Assembly (NCBI GenBank): GCA_017397565.1
Contig: JAFQIL010000029.1
Location: 1 to 38,341 of the forward strand
Source of the DNA: Oscillospiraceae bacterium
Lineage (GTDB): Bacteria > Bacillota > Clostridia > Oscillospirales > Oscillospiraceae
Reading direction: 5' to 3'
DNA length: 38,341 bases
The position numbers and the translations under genes are program-made. The stretch's first letter is position 1, and each line of letters begins with the position of its first letter. Below the pieces are notes generated by a model, which saw nothing but the letters and a program-made list of their open reading frames with translations, searched no databases and had not been told where the DNA came from. This document shows, piece by piece, positions 22,755 through 30,925 of the stretch.

Positions 22755-23561
22755 CTAGGTGCGGTTGCTTTTGCGGTACTGCAGGGGCGTTTGTCCGTAG
22801 GCTTTTTTGAATTTTCGGCTGAAGTAGAACTGGTCGGCAAAACCCAGCTCTTCGCTGATGGCGGCAATGCTGTCTTCCGTCTGGATCAGCAGCCGCTGGG
22901 CAGTATGCATCAGCTGATCCTCTATGTACTGCCCCGGTGTGACGCCCAATTCCTTTTGGAACAGGTTATAAATCTGCCGTTGGGAAAGGAAACACTGCTC
23001 CGCCAGCTCCGAAACCTGCAGCTTGGCGCTGAGATTCAGCTGAATGTAGCGGATGGCTCGGCTGATATTGTGGGAATAGACGGAGATATTTCCCAGAGTG
23101 AAATCTGCCTCTGCCAACAAGGTGCAGAGCAAAGTGAATAAGTGTTGCTTGAGCAGCAGGGCGTCCATCATCGCCTTGCTGCTTTGCAGTTTTATCAGGG
23201 TTTCTGTTAGCCCTTCCGGCAGCTTTATGACACAGATTTTGTCCAAAGACAACAAAAGGTCATACCGATCCGGCTTCAGGAGGTTCACATGGAAGTAGAG
23301 CTTGGAAAGCGCTTGGGGACAGCCAAAGCTCAGCTGCATTCCCAAGGGGATCAGGTAAGCATATCCCGGCTCCAAAAGGATCTTTTCGCCTTCATTCTGA
23401 ACCCAGCCGGAACCGGACTCCACAATATAAAGTCGGTTAAATGGGGCGCGGATGTTATTGCCTTTCCATTCCGGACCGGTTTGCACATAGCCGCTTAAAC
23501 TAAGATCCATGGTTAAATTGTTGATGCAGCTGTCCAGCTGCTCGTTGTAACGGAGCTTCAC
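22755..23561 (-). CDS. AraC-family transcriptional regulator 2
   Basis: A 268-residue regulator with an N-terminal cupin-like sensor (NRLYIVESGSGWVQNEGE, LLEPGYAYLIPLG). Its C-terminal AraC domain has one helix-turn-helix around ELAEQCFLSQRQIYNLFQKELG and the second around ISEELGFADQFYFSRKFKKAYGQTPLQYR. It starts with GTG at 23561, seven bases after GAGG. It is transcribed away from the metallophosphoesterase / glycerophosphodiesterase genes and is the likely local regulator of them. An 11-base GGGG-TAA-CCCC palindrome lies in the intergenic space near 23657. The effector is unknown. Confidence 0.9.
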   Translation of the reverse strand: MKLRYNEQLDSCINNLTMDLSLSGYVQTGPEWKGNNIRAPFNRLYIVESGSGWVQNEGEKILLEPGYAYLIPLGMQLSFGCPQALSKLYFHVNLLKPDRYDLLLSLDKICVIKLPEGLTETLIKLQSSKAMMDALLLKQHLFTLLCTLLAEADFTLGNISVYSHNISRAIRYIQLNLSAKLQVSELAEQCFLSQRQIYNLFQKELGVTPGQYIEDQLMHTAQRLLIQTEDSIAAISEELGFADQFYFSRKFKKAYGQTPLQYRKSNRT

Positions 23562-23713
23562 AATAAAACCTCATTTCCAAAAAGTCCATATTCCTTTCCA
23601 CTTTACCTATGGAAGGAACGGGCTTCTCTGAGTATCATAAGGATAGTCATATTATAGGGGTAACCCCGTATTTTGGCAATGATTTTTTTGTACAGAAGGG
23701 GAGAAATAGGAAA
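23562..23713. promoter_or_regulatory. Divergent control region of AraC 2 and the phosphodiesterase genes
   Basis: The space holds a GGGGTAACCCC palindrome (about 23657-23667) inside ATAGGGGTAACCCCGTAT and AT-rich promoter-like DNA around it. It is a possible operator. No ribosome-binding site better than a short purine run (GAAATAGGAAA) precedes the phosphoesterase ATG. Confidence 0.35.
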
Positions 23714-24621
23714 ATGAAATTTTTACTGTTTTCCGATTTGCACTATGAGCCGGGTCTGTGGGACGGCGGCACTTGGGAGGATCTGCACATTTTGCAAAAG
23801 CACGCTGAGGAAGAAAACTGCGATTTTATCATCCACGCAGGCGACTTCTGCGGCGGTCAAGCCAATGCCGACGAGTACATCAAGGCCTATAACGATTTCC
23901 ACATCCCCAGCTACCATTGCCTGGGTAACCACGATGCGGATAAATGCACCTTGAAGAAGCGGTTCAAAAGTTCAAAATGCCCAAGGACTACTATTACTTT
24001 GACTGCAAGGGCTACCGCATGGTGATCCTGAATCCCAATGTCTATTATCTGGACGGGGAGTATGTCAATTATTCTCTGGGCAATTACTATAAGCACCCCG
24101 AGGCCCGGGATCATCTGCCTCCGGAGCAGCTTTCCTGGCTGGAAAAGACCCTGGCAGAAACACCCTATCCCTGTATACTCATCAGCCATGAAAGCTTCGA
24201 GCGTCCCGACGGTGTCCAGAACCGGGACCAGGTCAGGGCGATTATCGATGAAGCCAACCGTCGGAAACCCGGCACGGTGCTGATGTGCATCAACGGCCAC
24301 TACCACCGGGACTATATGCGGATTCTCAATAATGTGTGCTACTATGAGATCATCTCCGCATCCTTTGACTATATGCCTGTGACCCACAGTCTCTTTACCG
24401 AGGATATTATGAACAAGTATCCCCATGCCAAGCATACGGTGGTATTTAACGATCCGCTCCATGCCATTGTGGAGATCGAGGGCAGCACCATCAATATCAA
24501 GGGCATGAAAAGCTCTATGTTCCAGGGCATCACCCGGGAAATGACCGGTAACACCCATGCCGATTCTGCCGGTCGGGTTTTGTATCCGGAAGTACAATCT
24601 GTTAAAATTACATTAGGTTAA
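23714..24621 (+). pseudogene. Calcineurin-like metallophosphoesterase, frameshifted
   Basis: Two reading frames together make one ~300-residue metallophosphoesterase. Frame one (from ATG 23714) has the metal motifs SDLHYE, HAGDFCGG and GNHDADKC; after that its sequence turns to nonsense and stops near 24025. The other frame, from 23944, continues LEEAVQKFKMPKDYYYFD and carries SHESFE and the NGHYHRD motif to 24621. The switch falls at about 23950-23960 (CACCTTGAAGAAG) and needs one missing base. TAA at 23941-23943 blocks upstream reading of the second frame. No slippery heptamer is seen, so this is a real mutation or a consensus error rather than programmed shifting. The rest is well conserved, suggesting a recent event. 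It heads a unit with the glycerophosphodiesterase gene. Confidence 0.8.
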
Positions 24622-24634
24622 GGAGTGCTACAAT

Positions 24635-25360
24635 ATGCAATTTCGCGCCCACAGAGGTTGTCCGGGATTCCCGGAAAACACCATGATCGCCTTCCGAAAG
24701 GCGGTAGAGGAAGGCTTTGAGCAGATCGAGACCGATCCTCAGTACACCAAGGACGGTGTCATTGTGCTGATCCATGATATTCGGATCAACCGCACCTGCC
24801 GCTACGCAGATGGATCTGTGATTCCCCATGAGATCCTGGTGAAGGATCTTACTTACGAAGAGCTGATGCAGTTTGATGCGGGCATCGCTTTCGGAGAAGA
24901 ATACCGGGGTGCAAGAATTCCCCGGCTGGAGGAGCTGCTGGAGCTTTTGGATGGCAAGGGCATTTTGCTGGATTTGGATAAAAAGATTCCTGCGGAGAAG
25001 CTTGCCCCGGTACTGGAGCTGACACAGCGCTATGATATTCCTGTGGAGTTTTCCTGCGGTGAGGAAACGCGGATCCAATATATCCTTTCCCAAATCCCCA
25101 ATGCGCGGATCAACTATGACGGCAATACCCGGGAAGAGGATCTGCAAAAGATCTGCGCTTTGGTGCCTTATGACCAACTGACGGTTTGGATGTATTATGA
25201 CAATGAACATTTTGCCTGGCTGACAGACCGCCATAAGACCTCTCCGGAAAACTGCGCCCGGGTCAAAAAATATGCCAAGCTGGGCATCGCCAATATTATC
25301 ACCCCCAGCGAAATGCGTAATGCTATCCGGTGGGGTGCGGATATTGTAGAGATTTTCTAA
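24635..25360 (+). CDS. Glycerophosphodiester phosphodiesterase family protein
   Basis: A 241-residue GDPD-fold protein that would hydrolyse glycerophosphodiesters to glycerol 3-phosphate and an alcohol. The catalytic set is complete: H6-R7 (AHRG), PENT (13-16), E32 and D34 (IETDPQ), and H47-D48 (LIHD). No signal peptide, so it is cytosolic. AAGGAG precedes the ATG at 24635, and the gene starts 13 bases after the phosphoesterase frame ends. Some GDPD-fold enzymes act on sugars or other phosphodiesters, so the substrate is open. Shared transcription with the phosphoesterase and the following gene suggests a phosphodiester breakdown module. Confidence 0.9.
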   Translation: MQFRAHRGCPGFPENTMIAFRKAVEEGFEQIETDPQYTKDGVIVLIHDIRINRTCRYADGSVIPHEILVKDLTYEELMQFDAGIAFGEEYRGARIPRLEELLELLDGKGILLDLDKKIPAEKLAPVLELTQRYDIPVEFSCGEETRIQYILSQIPNARINYDGNTREEDLQKICALVPYDQLTVWMYYDNEHFAWLTDRHKTSPENCARVKKYAKLGIANIITPSEMRNAIRWGADIVEIF

Positions 25361-25373
25361 AAGGAGAGTTTTC

Positions 25374-26156
25374 GTGAAAATCAAAGATCGTTTTTGGCTG
25401 TGGGGACATCCCGAGGGCCGCTATAACATGGAGTATGGCAACAATAAGATCTCCCGGATGACACCCCGGGAGGGCTGCGCCTACTTAGGGGTTAACAATG
25501 TGTTCATGGTGCCTGTAGGTGTGGATGTGAACCGCCGCAGCTACAACAAATCCTTCCGTGGGTTGCGCCAGGTAGGCTGGGAGATCGATGCCGCCGGACT
25601 GGATCCCACTGTAGTGGAACGGGTCATTGAGGAAGCCAAAGAGTTTCCCAACATCACCACCTGCGTTTTTGACGATTTTCAGAATCTGCGCAAGGACGGA
25701 AAGACCGATATCGACAGCATTTGGCAGACCCGGGAGCGGATGCACAACAATCCTGTGCGCCCGCTGGATCTGTGGATGGTGCTCTATACCCACGAATTTG
25801 GCGCAGACCCGGAAAAGGACGCGGAATTCAGAAAGTATATTGATCCCTTTGACGGCATCATTATGTGGAACTGGTGGGAAAAGAATGTACCCCAGATCCC
25901 GGAAAAGTGGGAGCAGTTTAAGGCACTGACCGACGGAAAGCGTCGGATGTTTGGCTGCTACCTGTGGGACTTCGGCGGACAGAAGGAAGCTACCCGGGAT
26001 GCCGTGAAGTGGCAGCTGGACTTCTACCGGGAGCAGATCCTAAAAGGGGAAGCGGAAGGTGTGGTGCTCCATACCAACACCATGGCGGATCTGGACTATG
26101 ATGTCTACGATGCTGCTGTGGAATGGATGGAGAAGCACGGCGAGGAAGATATTTAA
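25374..26156 (+). CDS. Conserved protein of unknown function, probable TIM barrel
   Basis: A 260-residue soluble protein that I do not recognise. It starts with GTG at 25374, seven bases after AAAGGAG, and lies 13 bases after the glycerophosphodiesterase gene. Alternating strand/helix segments with acidic ends (TCVFDDFQNL, WMVLYTHEF, GIIMWNWWEKN, RMFGCYLWDFGG, GVVLHTNTM) look like a (beta/alpha)8 barrel, with aromatic residues suited to sugar binding. This resembles glycoside-hydrolase-like barrels. No signal peptide. An intrinsic terminator follows. It is probably the last gene of the AraC2-associated unit. A hydrolase or isomerase acting on the glycoside part of a phosphodiester is only a guess. 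Confidence 0.8.
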   Translation: MKIKDRFWLWGHPEGRYNMEYGNNKISRMTPREGCAYLGVNNVFMVPVGVDVNRRSYNKSFRGLRQVGWEIDAAGLDPTVVERVIEEAKEFPNITTCVFDDFQNLRKDGKTDIDSIWQTRERMHNNPVRPLDLWMVLYTHEFGADPEKDAEFRKYIDPFDGIIMWNWWEKNVPQIPEKWEQFKALTDGKRRMFGCYLWDFGGQKEATRDAVKWQLDFYREQILKGEAEGVVLHTNTMADLDYDVYDAAVEWMEKHGEEDI

Positions 26157-26162
26157 ACGGAA

Positions 26163-26189
26163 GGCGCGGGAGATTGCTCCCGCGCCTTT
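26163..26189 (+). terminator. Terminator of the phosphodiesterase unit
   Basis: A perfect 10-bp stem GGCGCGGGAG/CTCCCGCGCC (26163-26172, 26177-26186, loop ATTG) followed by TTTG, six bases after the stop. Confidence 0.85.
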
Positions 26190-26205
26190 GTGCGCGCTAA
26201 ACCAA

Positions 26206-26490
26206 CCAATTTCCGTTTGTCGGTGGGTTTCGATAGAGCTACCACCTGCCAAAAACGCTGTCATTGCGAGGAGGGCGCTAGCCCGACGTGGCAATCTCCC
26301 GGAACCAAGTACGTTCTTTGGAAAGGTTGTAAAGATAGGACAAATCAGGCAGTTACCTCTATTTAACCTTAGAAAAAGTCGTTAGTTTGTACCAGGAGAT
26401 TGCCACGACCCCTTTGGGGTCTCGCAATGACAGTTCTTTCGATTCGTAGTGGCATATCGATGCGGTAACTCCCCAGGAAATGGCAATTTA
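26206..26490. repeat. CATTGCGAG palindromic repeat, copy 2, long form
   Basis: The same outer flanks as copy 1 (boundary motif, then ACCTGCCAAAAACGCTGTC) enclose a longer interior. CATTGCGAGGAGGGCG...GTGGCAATCTCC on the left pairs with GGAGATTGCCACGACC...CTCGCAATG on the right, around ~100 bp without a recognisable gene. Right flanks again read TTCTTTCGATTCGTAGTGGCA and end at a boundary-motif variant (26473-26490). Only repeat DNA lies between the upstream terminator and the SOD-like gene. Confidence 0.82.
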
Positions 26491-26541
26491 TCGTTCGCAC
26501 CAACCGGGGCGGTCGCGCATATGGTGCCATGAGGTGATGAA

Positions 26542-26982
26542 ATGTTAGTGAATCAATCAAGGCCCGGCGCGGTGGCTTATCTGCGGGGCAGCAAGGATTT
26601 GCCGCTGCTGCGGGGGACGGTGAAGTTTTATCAGCGACCTGAAGGGATTTTGGTGGTGGCAGAGGTGTCCGGGCTGCCGGGAAAGGATGGCTTCTACGGC
26701 TTTCACATCCACACAGGAAGCAGCTGCGCCGGGGCGGATTTTTCAGAAACTTTGGGTCACTATAACCCGGCGGGAGCCTTACACCCCAAGCATGCCGGTG
26801 ATCTGCCGCCGCTGTTGGATTGTAACGGCAGGGCATTCCTGCAGGTGCTGACAGACCGGTTCAGCTTGCAGGATGTTTTGGGGCGGACCGTAGTGATCCA
26901 CAGCGATGCGGACGATTTTACGACCCAACCGGCAGGTAATTCCGGAACCAAGATCGCCTGCGGGGAGATCAGACGGAAATAA
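26542..26982 (+). CDS. Cu/Zn superoxide dismutase-like protein, no signal peptide
   Basis: A 146-residue protein matching the SodC beta-barrel. All metal ligands can be placed: H55 and H57 (FHIH), bridging H73 (GHYNP), H81, H84 and D87 (HPKHAGD) and H120 (VVIHSDADD). The disulfide cysteines are C62 and C140. The active-site arginine of the usual GNxGxRxACG motif is a lysine here (GNSGTKIACG, K137), which could lower superoxide attraction. There is no signal peptide or lipobox, unlike most bacterial SodC, so the protein should stay in the cytosol. ATG at 26542 follows GAGGTGATGA. It is a single gene with repeat DNA upstream and the M28 peptidase 57 bases downstream. Confidence 0.88.
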   Translation: MLVNQSRPGAVAYLRGSKDLPLLRGTVKFYQRPEGILVVAEVSGLPGKDGFYGFHIHTGSSCAGADFSETLGHYNPAGALHPKHAGDLPPLLDCNGRAFLQVLTDRFSLQDVLGRTVVIHSDADDFTTQPAGNSGTKIACGEIRRK

Positions 26983-27039
26983 ACAGTTGAAAAACTGCCG
27001 TTTTTGCGCTACCATAAAGAAAAAAAGGAGGCGACTTCT

Positions 27040-28263
27040 ATGAACCCCAAGGAAATCATGCAAATTTTTGCCGACAATGCCTATGTCCGCACCGGCGGCA
27101 GTCAGGAAGAGCTACGCTGCGCCGAATATATCCGGGAAAAGTGCGCCCAAATGGGCCTGCAGGCTCAGATCATGCCCTTCCCGGTGGATATGGCCACCAT
27201 TCAGGAAGCTACCCTGACAGTGGACGGACAGGAAGTGACCTGCAAGGGCTATCTGTGCGCCGGAAGCGCTGAGGTGGAAGCGCCCTTTTACTATCTGCGG
27301 GATACATCGGCGGTTTCTCTTGCCCAATGCAAGGGCAAAATCGTCATGATCGACGGGTATTTGGGCTACTGGAAGTACCATGATCTTCTGGATAACGGCG
27401 CAGTGGGCTTCATTACCTACGACGGCAACATCAACTATGCCGATGAGGACATTGACCAGAGGGAGCTGCGCAGCTATGTAAGCAAAGGCGAGAAGATCCC
27501 CGGTGTCAACATCAATGCCAAAGCTGCCATGGAGCTGATCCGCAAGGGAAGTAAGAACGCAAAGATCACCCTGAAGCAGGAAGAATACACCGGCGAGTCC
27601 CGGAATGTGATCTTGGATATGCCCGGCGAGGTGGATGAATATATCATCCTGACCGCCCACTATGATTCTACATCTTTGTCTCAGGGTGCTTATGACAATA
27701 TGTCCGGCTCGGTGGGACTTTTGGGCATTGCGGAAAGCTTTGTGGGCAAACCTCATCGCTATGGCCTGCGGTTCATTTGGTGCGGCAGCGAAGAGCGGGG
27801 CCTTTTGGGTGCCAAGGCCTACTGTCAGGATGAAGAAGCTCTGAAAAAGGCTGTCCTCAACATCAATCTGGACATGATCGGCTGCATTATGGGTGATTTT
27901 GCCGCCACCTGCTCCACGGAAGAAGCCTTGATGCACTACATCCAGTATATGGGTCTGGAGCTGGGCATGGGCGTTCGCACCCGTCAGGATGTCCACTCCA
28001 GCGATTCCACACCCTTTGCTGACAAGGGCGTACCGGCGGTGACCTTTGTCCGCAGATCCCCGCCCAACACCGGCACCATCCACAACAGCTATGATACTAT
28101 GGCTTTGGTCAGCGGTGAGCAGATGGCGGCGGATATCGCCTTTATCACTGCCTTCACCGGCCGTATGGCCAATGCGGTCTGCTGCCCGGTAAAGCGGGTG
28201 ATCCCCGACTGCGTGAAGGAAAAACTGGATATTTACCTTTGCCGTAAGCGGGATAAGAGCTGA
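27040..28263 (+). CDS. M28-family metallopeptidase with PA-like domain
   Basis: A 407-residue zinc exopeptidase. The M28 metal ligands appear in order: H207 (TAHYDS), D219 (GAYDNMSG), the glutamate pair E251/E252 (GSEERGLLG), D278 (NLDMIG) and H348 (TIHNSYDT). The inserted segment at about 80-180 (GKIVMIDGYLG, GAVGFITYDG) resembles a protease-associated domain. There is no signal peptide, so it is probably a cytosolic aminopeptidase for imported peptides. AAGGAGG precedes the ATG at 27040; an upstream ATG at 27004 has no site. The stop overlaps the ATG of the MBL-fold gene by one base (TGATG), so the two are co-translated. Confidence 0.92.
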   Translation: MNPKEIMQIFADNAYVRTGGSQEELRCAEYIREKCAQMGLQAQIMPFPVDMATIQEATLTVDGQEVTCKGYLCAGSAEVEAPFYYLRDTSAVSLAQCKGKIVMIDGYLGYWKYHDLLDNGAVGFITYDGNINYADEDIDQRELRSYVSKGEKIPGVNINAKAAMELIRKGSKNAKITLKQEEYTGESRNVILDMPGEVDEYIILTAHYDSTSLSQGAYDNMSGSVGLLGIAESFVGKPHRYGLRFIWCGSEERGLLGAKAYCQDEEALKKAVLNINLDMIGCIMGDFAATCSTEEALMHYIQYMGLELGMGVRTRQDVHSSDSTPFADKGVPAVTFVRRSPPNTGTIHNSYDTMALVSGEQMAADIAFITAFTGRMANAVCCPVKRVIPDCVKEKLDIYLCRKRDKS

Positions 28264-28949
28264 TGGGGAAAATCAAAATTACCTTAAGCGCCAATGCTGG
28301 TGTCTGCGTGGAGATTTGCGGTAAACGGATTTGGGTGGATGCGCTCCATGACCGGAAGACTCCCGGCTTTTCTACAGTTTCCCCCAAGCTGCTGACTGCG
28401 CTTTGGGACGCACCGGCCTTTCAGAAGCCGGACGCCATTTGCTATACCCATATTCATCCCGACCACTACTCCCGGGAGTTAACTGCTGAGGCTTTTGCCC
28501 GATGGCCGGAGGCGACTCTCTTACTGCCGGGAGATCCGGTAACCGGGGTGCAGTACGAGGCTTCTTTTGGGAATGTGACCCTGCGGTTTTTGCGGCTGCC
28601 CCATGAGGGGGCCCAGTATGCCCATACGTTGCATTACGGCATTTTGATCCTTTCCCCGGAGGGAAATATCCTGATTTCCGGCGACTGCGCTGTAGCTGCC
28701 CCGGAGCTGCAGCAGGCGGTGGGGGAGGTTTCTTTGGATGTGGCCATTTTGGATTTTCCCTGGCTGACCCTCGGCAAGGGACGCGCGGCCTTGGAAGGCC
28801 TGAACGCGAAGAATATTCTTTTGTACCATCTGCCGTTTTCTGAGGACGATATAAACGGCTATCGTGCTTCTGCTGCAAAGGCAGTAAGCCGCTGGGAGAA
28901 GGGAAATGCCACCCTTTTGTGGAACCCTTTGCAGACAGAGAGCCTGTAA
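28263..28949 (+). CDS. MBL-fold metal-dependent hydrolase
   Basis: A 228-residue metallo-beta-lactamase-fold protein with the HIHPDH metal motif (H63, H65, D67, H68). A later ILISGDCAV segment provides the bridging aspartate, and a final histidine may be that in ILLYHLPFS. It is short and lacks a C-terminal extension, as in UlaG-like and other small MBL hydrolases. Its start overlaps the peptidase stop, implying a shared role, perhaps in trimming modified peptides; this is inference. A strong terminator follows. The substrate is unknown. Confidence 0.88.
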   Translation: MGKIKITLSANAGVCVEICGKRIWVDALHDRKTPGFSTVSPKLLTALWDAPAFQKPDAICYTHIHPDHYSRELTAEAFARWPEATLLLPGDPVTGVQYEASFGNVTLRFLRLPHEGAQYAHTLHYGILILSPEGNILISGDCAVAAPELQQAVGEVSLDVAILDFPWLTLGKGRAALEGLNAKNILLYHLPFSEDDINGYRASAAKAVSRWEKGNATLLWNPLQTESL

Positions 28950-28990
28950 CAGCCAACTGTCAGATAAAAAGAATTTATCGTATTCCAAAA

Positions 28991-29030
28991 ACAGTAGCGG
29001 CGCGCTACGTATGCAGCGCGCCGCTACTGT
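28991..29030. terminator. Bidirectional terminator between the MBL hydrolase and lplA
   Basis: A perfect 16-bp GC-rich stem (28991-29006 with 29015-29030, loop ACGTATGC). It has TTTATTTT on the plus-strand exit and TTTTTGG on the minus-strand exit, so it can serve both converging genes. It directly touches the lplA stop codon. Confidence 0.92.
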
Positions 29031-30020
29031 TTATTTTATGGTGGTTTGCAAAAATTCTTCTTTGGTGATACTGCCAAGGCATTCCTGCAGAGCGATACCG
29101 GAAATGGCATCAGCAATGGCATCTTTCTGATAGGGACAGCCAATGAGAGCTTGCTCCAATTCCTCGCTGGAAGTCAGTGCCATGAAATCGCCGAAGATTT
29201 TCACAGCGGCAATTTTGCCGTGCTCGATACTAAGGTGAATCTCCAAAATGCCGCCGTCCCAGCGATCCTTGCATTGCAGCTGGAAGTTGGGGGCACTGCC
29301 GTAATTCCACTGCCAGGTGTCATATTTTTCTGCTTTCAGCTGTAAAATTGCCTGCTTTTCTTCTTCCGTAACAAAGCCTTGGACGTAGCCACTGCCGGAA
29401 AGGGTATTTTTCAGATACTCCCAGAACCGGACCAAGGTGATATCCTTTGAAAGAAAGCTGTGGATATTGCCTACCCGGCTTTTTACCGAACGGATGCCCT
29501 TGGCCTGCAGCTTCAGAGGGTCTGGTGTCAGAACCTGAGTGATGGTTTCGGTATCGGAATCAAACAGTAGCGTGCCGTGATGCAGTACCCTCCCTTTATG
29601 GATGTGGGATGCCGTTCCGGATACCTTACAGCCAGAAACCAAAATATCGTTTCTGCCGGAGGCTTCCGCATCCAAACCAAGACCCTGCAGGGCGTCCACA
29701 ACAGGCTGGGTGAACCGGGAGGCGGTGCGTTTCTCCATATTTTCAGCATCGCAGATGAAGGAATAATTCAGATTGCCCAGATCGTGATAGACCGCACCGC
29801 CGCCGGTGATACGCCGGACCACCGGAATATTGTGTCTTTGCGCAAATTCTGTGTTGACCTCCTGGGCAGAGATCTGATTTCGTCCTACAATGACGCTATT
29901 TGCATTTTGCCACAGAATCAGATAGTCACCCTCCCGGCGGTGGGTGAGAATATATTCTTCGAAGGCCAGGTTATACCGGGGATCGGTACTGCCTGTTTCC
30001 AGATAGATCGTATCAGTCAT
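29031..30020 (-). CDS. lplA: Lipoate-protein ligase A
   Basis: A 329-residue enzyme that activates free lipoate with ATP and attaches it to lipoyl domains. The N-terminal catalytic domain has the family signature RRITGGGAVYHDLGNLNYSF (about 73-92), preceded by a VIVGRNQ segment. The C-terminal LplA accessory domain (about 245-329) is present, so it should catalyse both steps without a partner. GGAGG precedes the ATG at 30020. No lipoylated protein gene (GcvH, E2) lies in the window. Lipoate salvage rather than synthesis is suggested, since no lipA is nearby. Confidence 0.94.
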   Translation of the reverse strand: MTDTIYLETGSTDPRYNLAFEEYILTHRREGDYLILWQNANSVIVGRNQISAQEVNTEFAQRHNIPVVRRITGGGAVYHDLGNLNYSFICDAENMEKRTASRFTQPVVDALQGLGLDAEASGRNDILVSGCKVSGTASHIHKGRVLHHGTLLFDSDTETITQVLTPDPLKLQAKGIRSVKSRVGNIHSFLSKDITLVRFWEYLKNTLSGSGYVQGFVTEEEKQAILQLKAEKYDTWQWNYGSAPNFQLQCKDRWDGGILEIHLSIEHGKIAAVKIFGDFMALTSSEELEQALIGCPYQKDAIADAISGIALQECLGSITKEEFLQTTIK

Positions 30021-30047
30021 GAAAGACCTCCGTGGTTATGATAGCTA

Positions 30048-30075
30048 ACTATATCATAAATCATCATTTTTTCAA
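30048..30075 (-). promoter_or_regulatory. lplA promoter
   Basis: On the minus strand, TTGAAA (30070-30075) and TATAGT (30048-30053) are 16 bases apart, 28 bases from the start codon. Confidence 0.65.
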
Positions 30076-30116
30076 GATAGTTTATAGAAGGTTTGCAGTT
30101 TGTTCAAAAACGGTCA

Positions 30117-30146
30117 TTGACAATATTATACAAAAAGGTGTATGAT
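30117..30146 (+). promoter_or_regulatory. Promoter of the membrane protein / malic enzyme unit
   Basis: TTGACA (30117-30122) and TATGAT (30141-30146) are separated by 18 bases, about 39 bases before the start codon. Confidence 0.8.
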
Positions 30147-30184
30147 ATATAAGATAGTGAAGACCCTGTGCAAAGGAGCCAAAC

Positions 30185-30895
30185 ATGACAGAAAACAGCT
30201 TTTTCCAACGGTTAAAAAAATTAAAGGTTGATCTGAAGGATATGACATTTCGCCAAAAGGTTGACCATATTTGGACCTACTTTAAAGAAGTGATTTTGAT
30301 CACCGTTATTTCTTTGATCGTGATCATTGGTGTGGGCATCAATGTATTCACACCGAAAAAGGAACTGCTGATGGGCGGTATGTGTGCCTGTACATATCTT
30401 ACAGAAGAGGGCGAGCATTATCTGCAGGAAGCCTATTTTGACAAGCTTCAGGGCAATCCGAAAAAGCAGGAAGTTGGGCTGCATTTCCGATCCTTTGGTG
30501 ATTTTGCCACATCTCCTCAGGATTATGAGGCGTTCCAGGCCATTATTGCCATGATGAGTGCGGAAATGATCGATTATCTTTTAATCGATGATGACCGGCT
30601 GGAGCCCTTTATCGGCTACGAATCTCTGATGGATCTTCGGGAGGTCTTCACAGAGCAGGAGCTGGAGCAGTTCGGTAAGAAGCTCCGGTATGCCCAGCAT
30701 GTAGATGAAGACGGAAATCCCACCGGTGAGCAGATCCCTGTGGCATTGGATATCACAGATCTGCCCTTTACACAGAACTGCAGATTGTATGAGCAAAACA
30801 TCTACCTGTGCTTTGCGGCCAATGCACCCAATAAGGATAGCTTGCGGGATTTGTGGCAGTATCTGCTGGATTGGGAAGTAAACACAAAAGCATAA
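30185..30895 (+). CDS. Single-pass membrane protein of unknown function
   Basis: A 236-residue protein that I do not recognise. A basic N-terminal stretch (about 1-33) precedes one hydrophobic segment, VILITVISLIVIIGVGINVF (about 36-55). About 180 mainly acidic residues follow, probably outside the cell, with no cell-wall anchor motif or lipobox. It has three cysteines near CACTYL and FTQNCRLY...LCF that could form disulfides. AAAGGAG precedes the ATG at 30185, and a good promoter lies upstream. The malic enzyme gene begins 30 bases after its stop with no terminator between, so co-transcription is likely, but no functional link is apparent. Confidence 0.8.
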   Translation: MTENSFFQRLKKLKVDLKDMTFRQKVDHIWTYFKEVILITVISLIVIIGVGINVFTPKKELLMGGMCACTYLTEEGEHYLQEAYFDKLQGNPKKQEVGLHFRSFGDFATSPQDYEAFQAIIAMMSAEMIDYLLIDDDRLEPFIGYESLMDLREVFTEQELEQFGKKLRYAQHVDEDGNPTGEQIPVALDITDLPFTQNCRLYEQNIYLCFAANAPNKDSLRDLWQYLLDWEVNTKA

Positions 30896-30925
30896 TTTAT
30901 TCATATATATTTTAGGAGGAAGAAC

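Noticed and set aside
23944-24025. Programmed -1 frameshift in the metallophosphoesterase
   Set aside because: No X-XXY-YYZ heptamer in the required frame and no strong downstream structure was found in the overlap.
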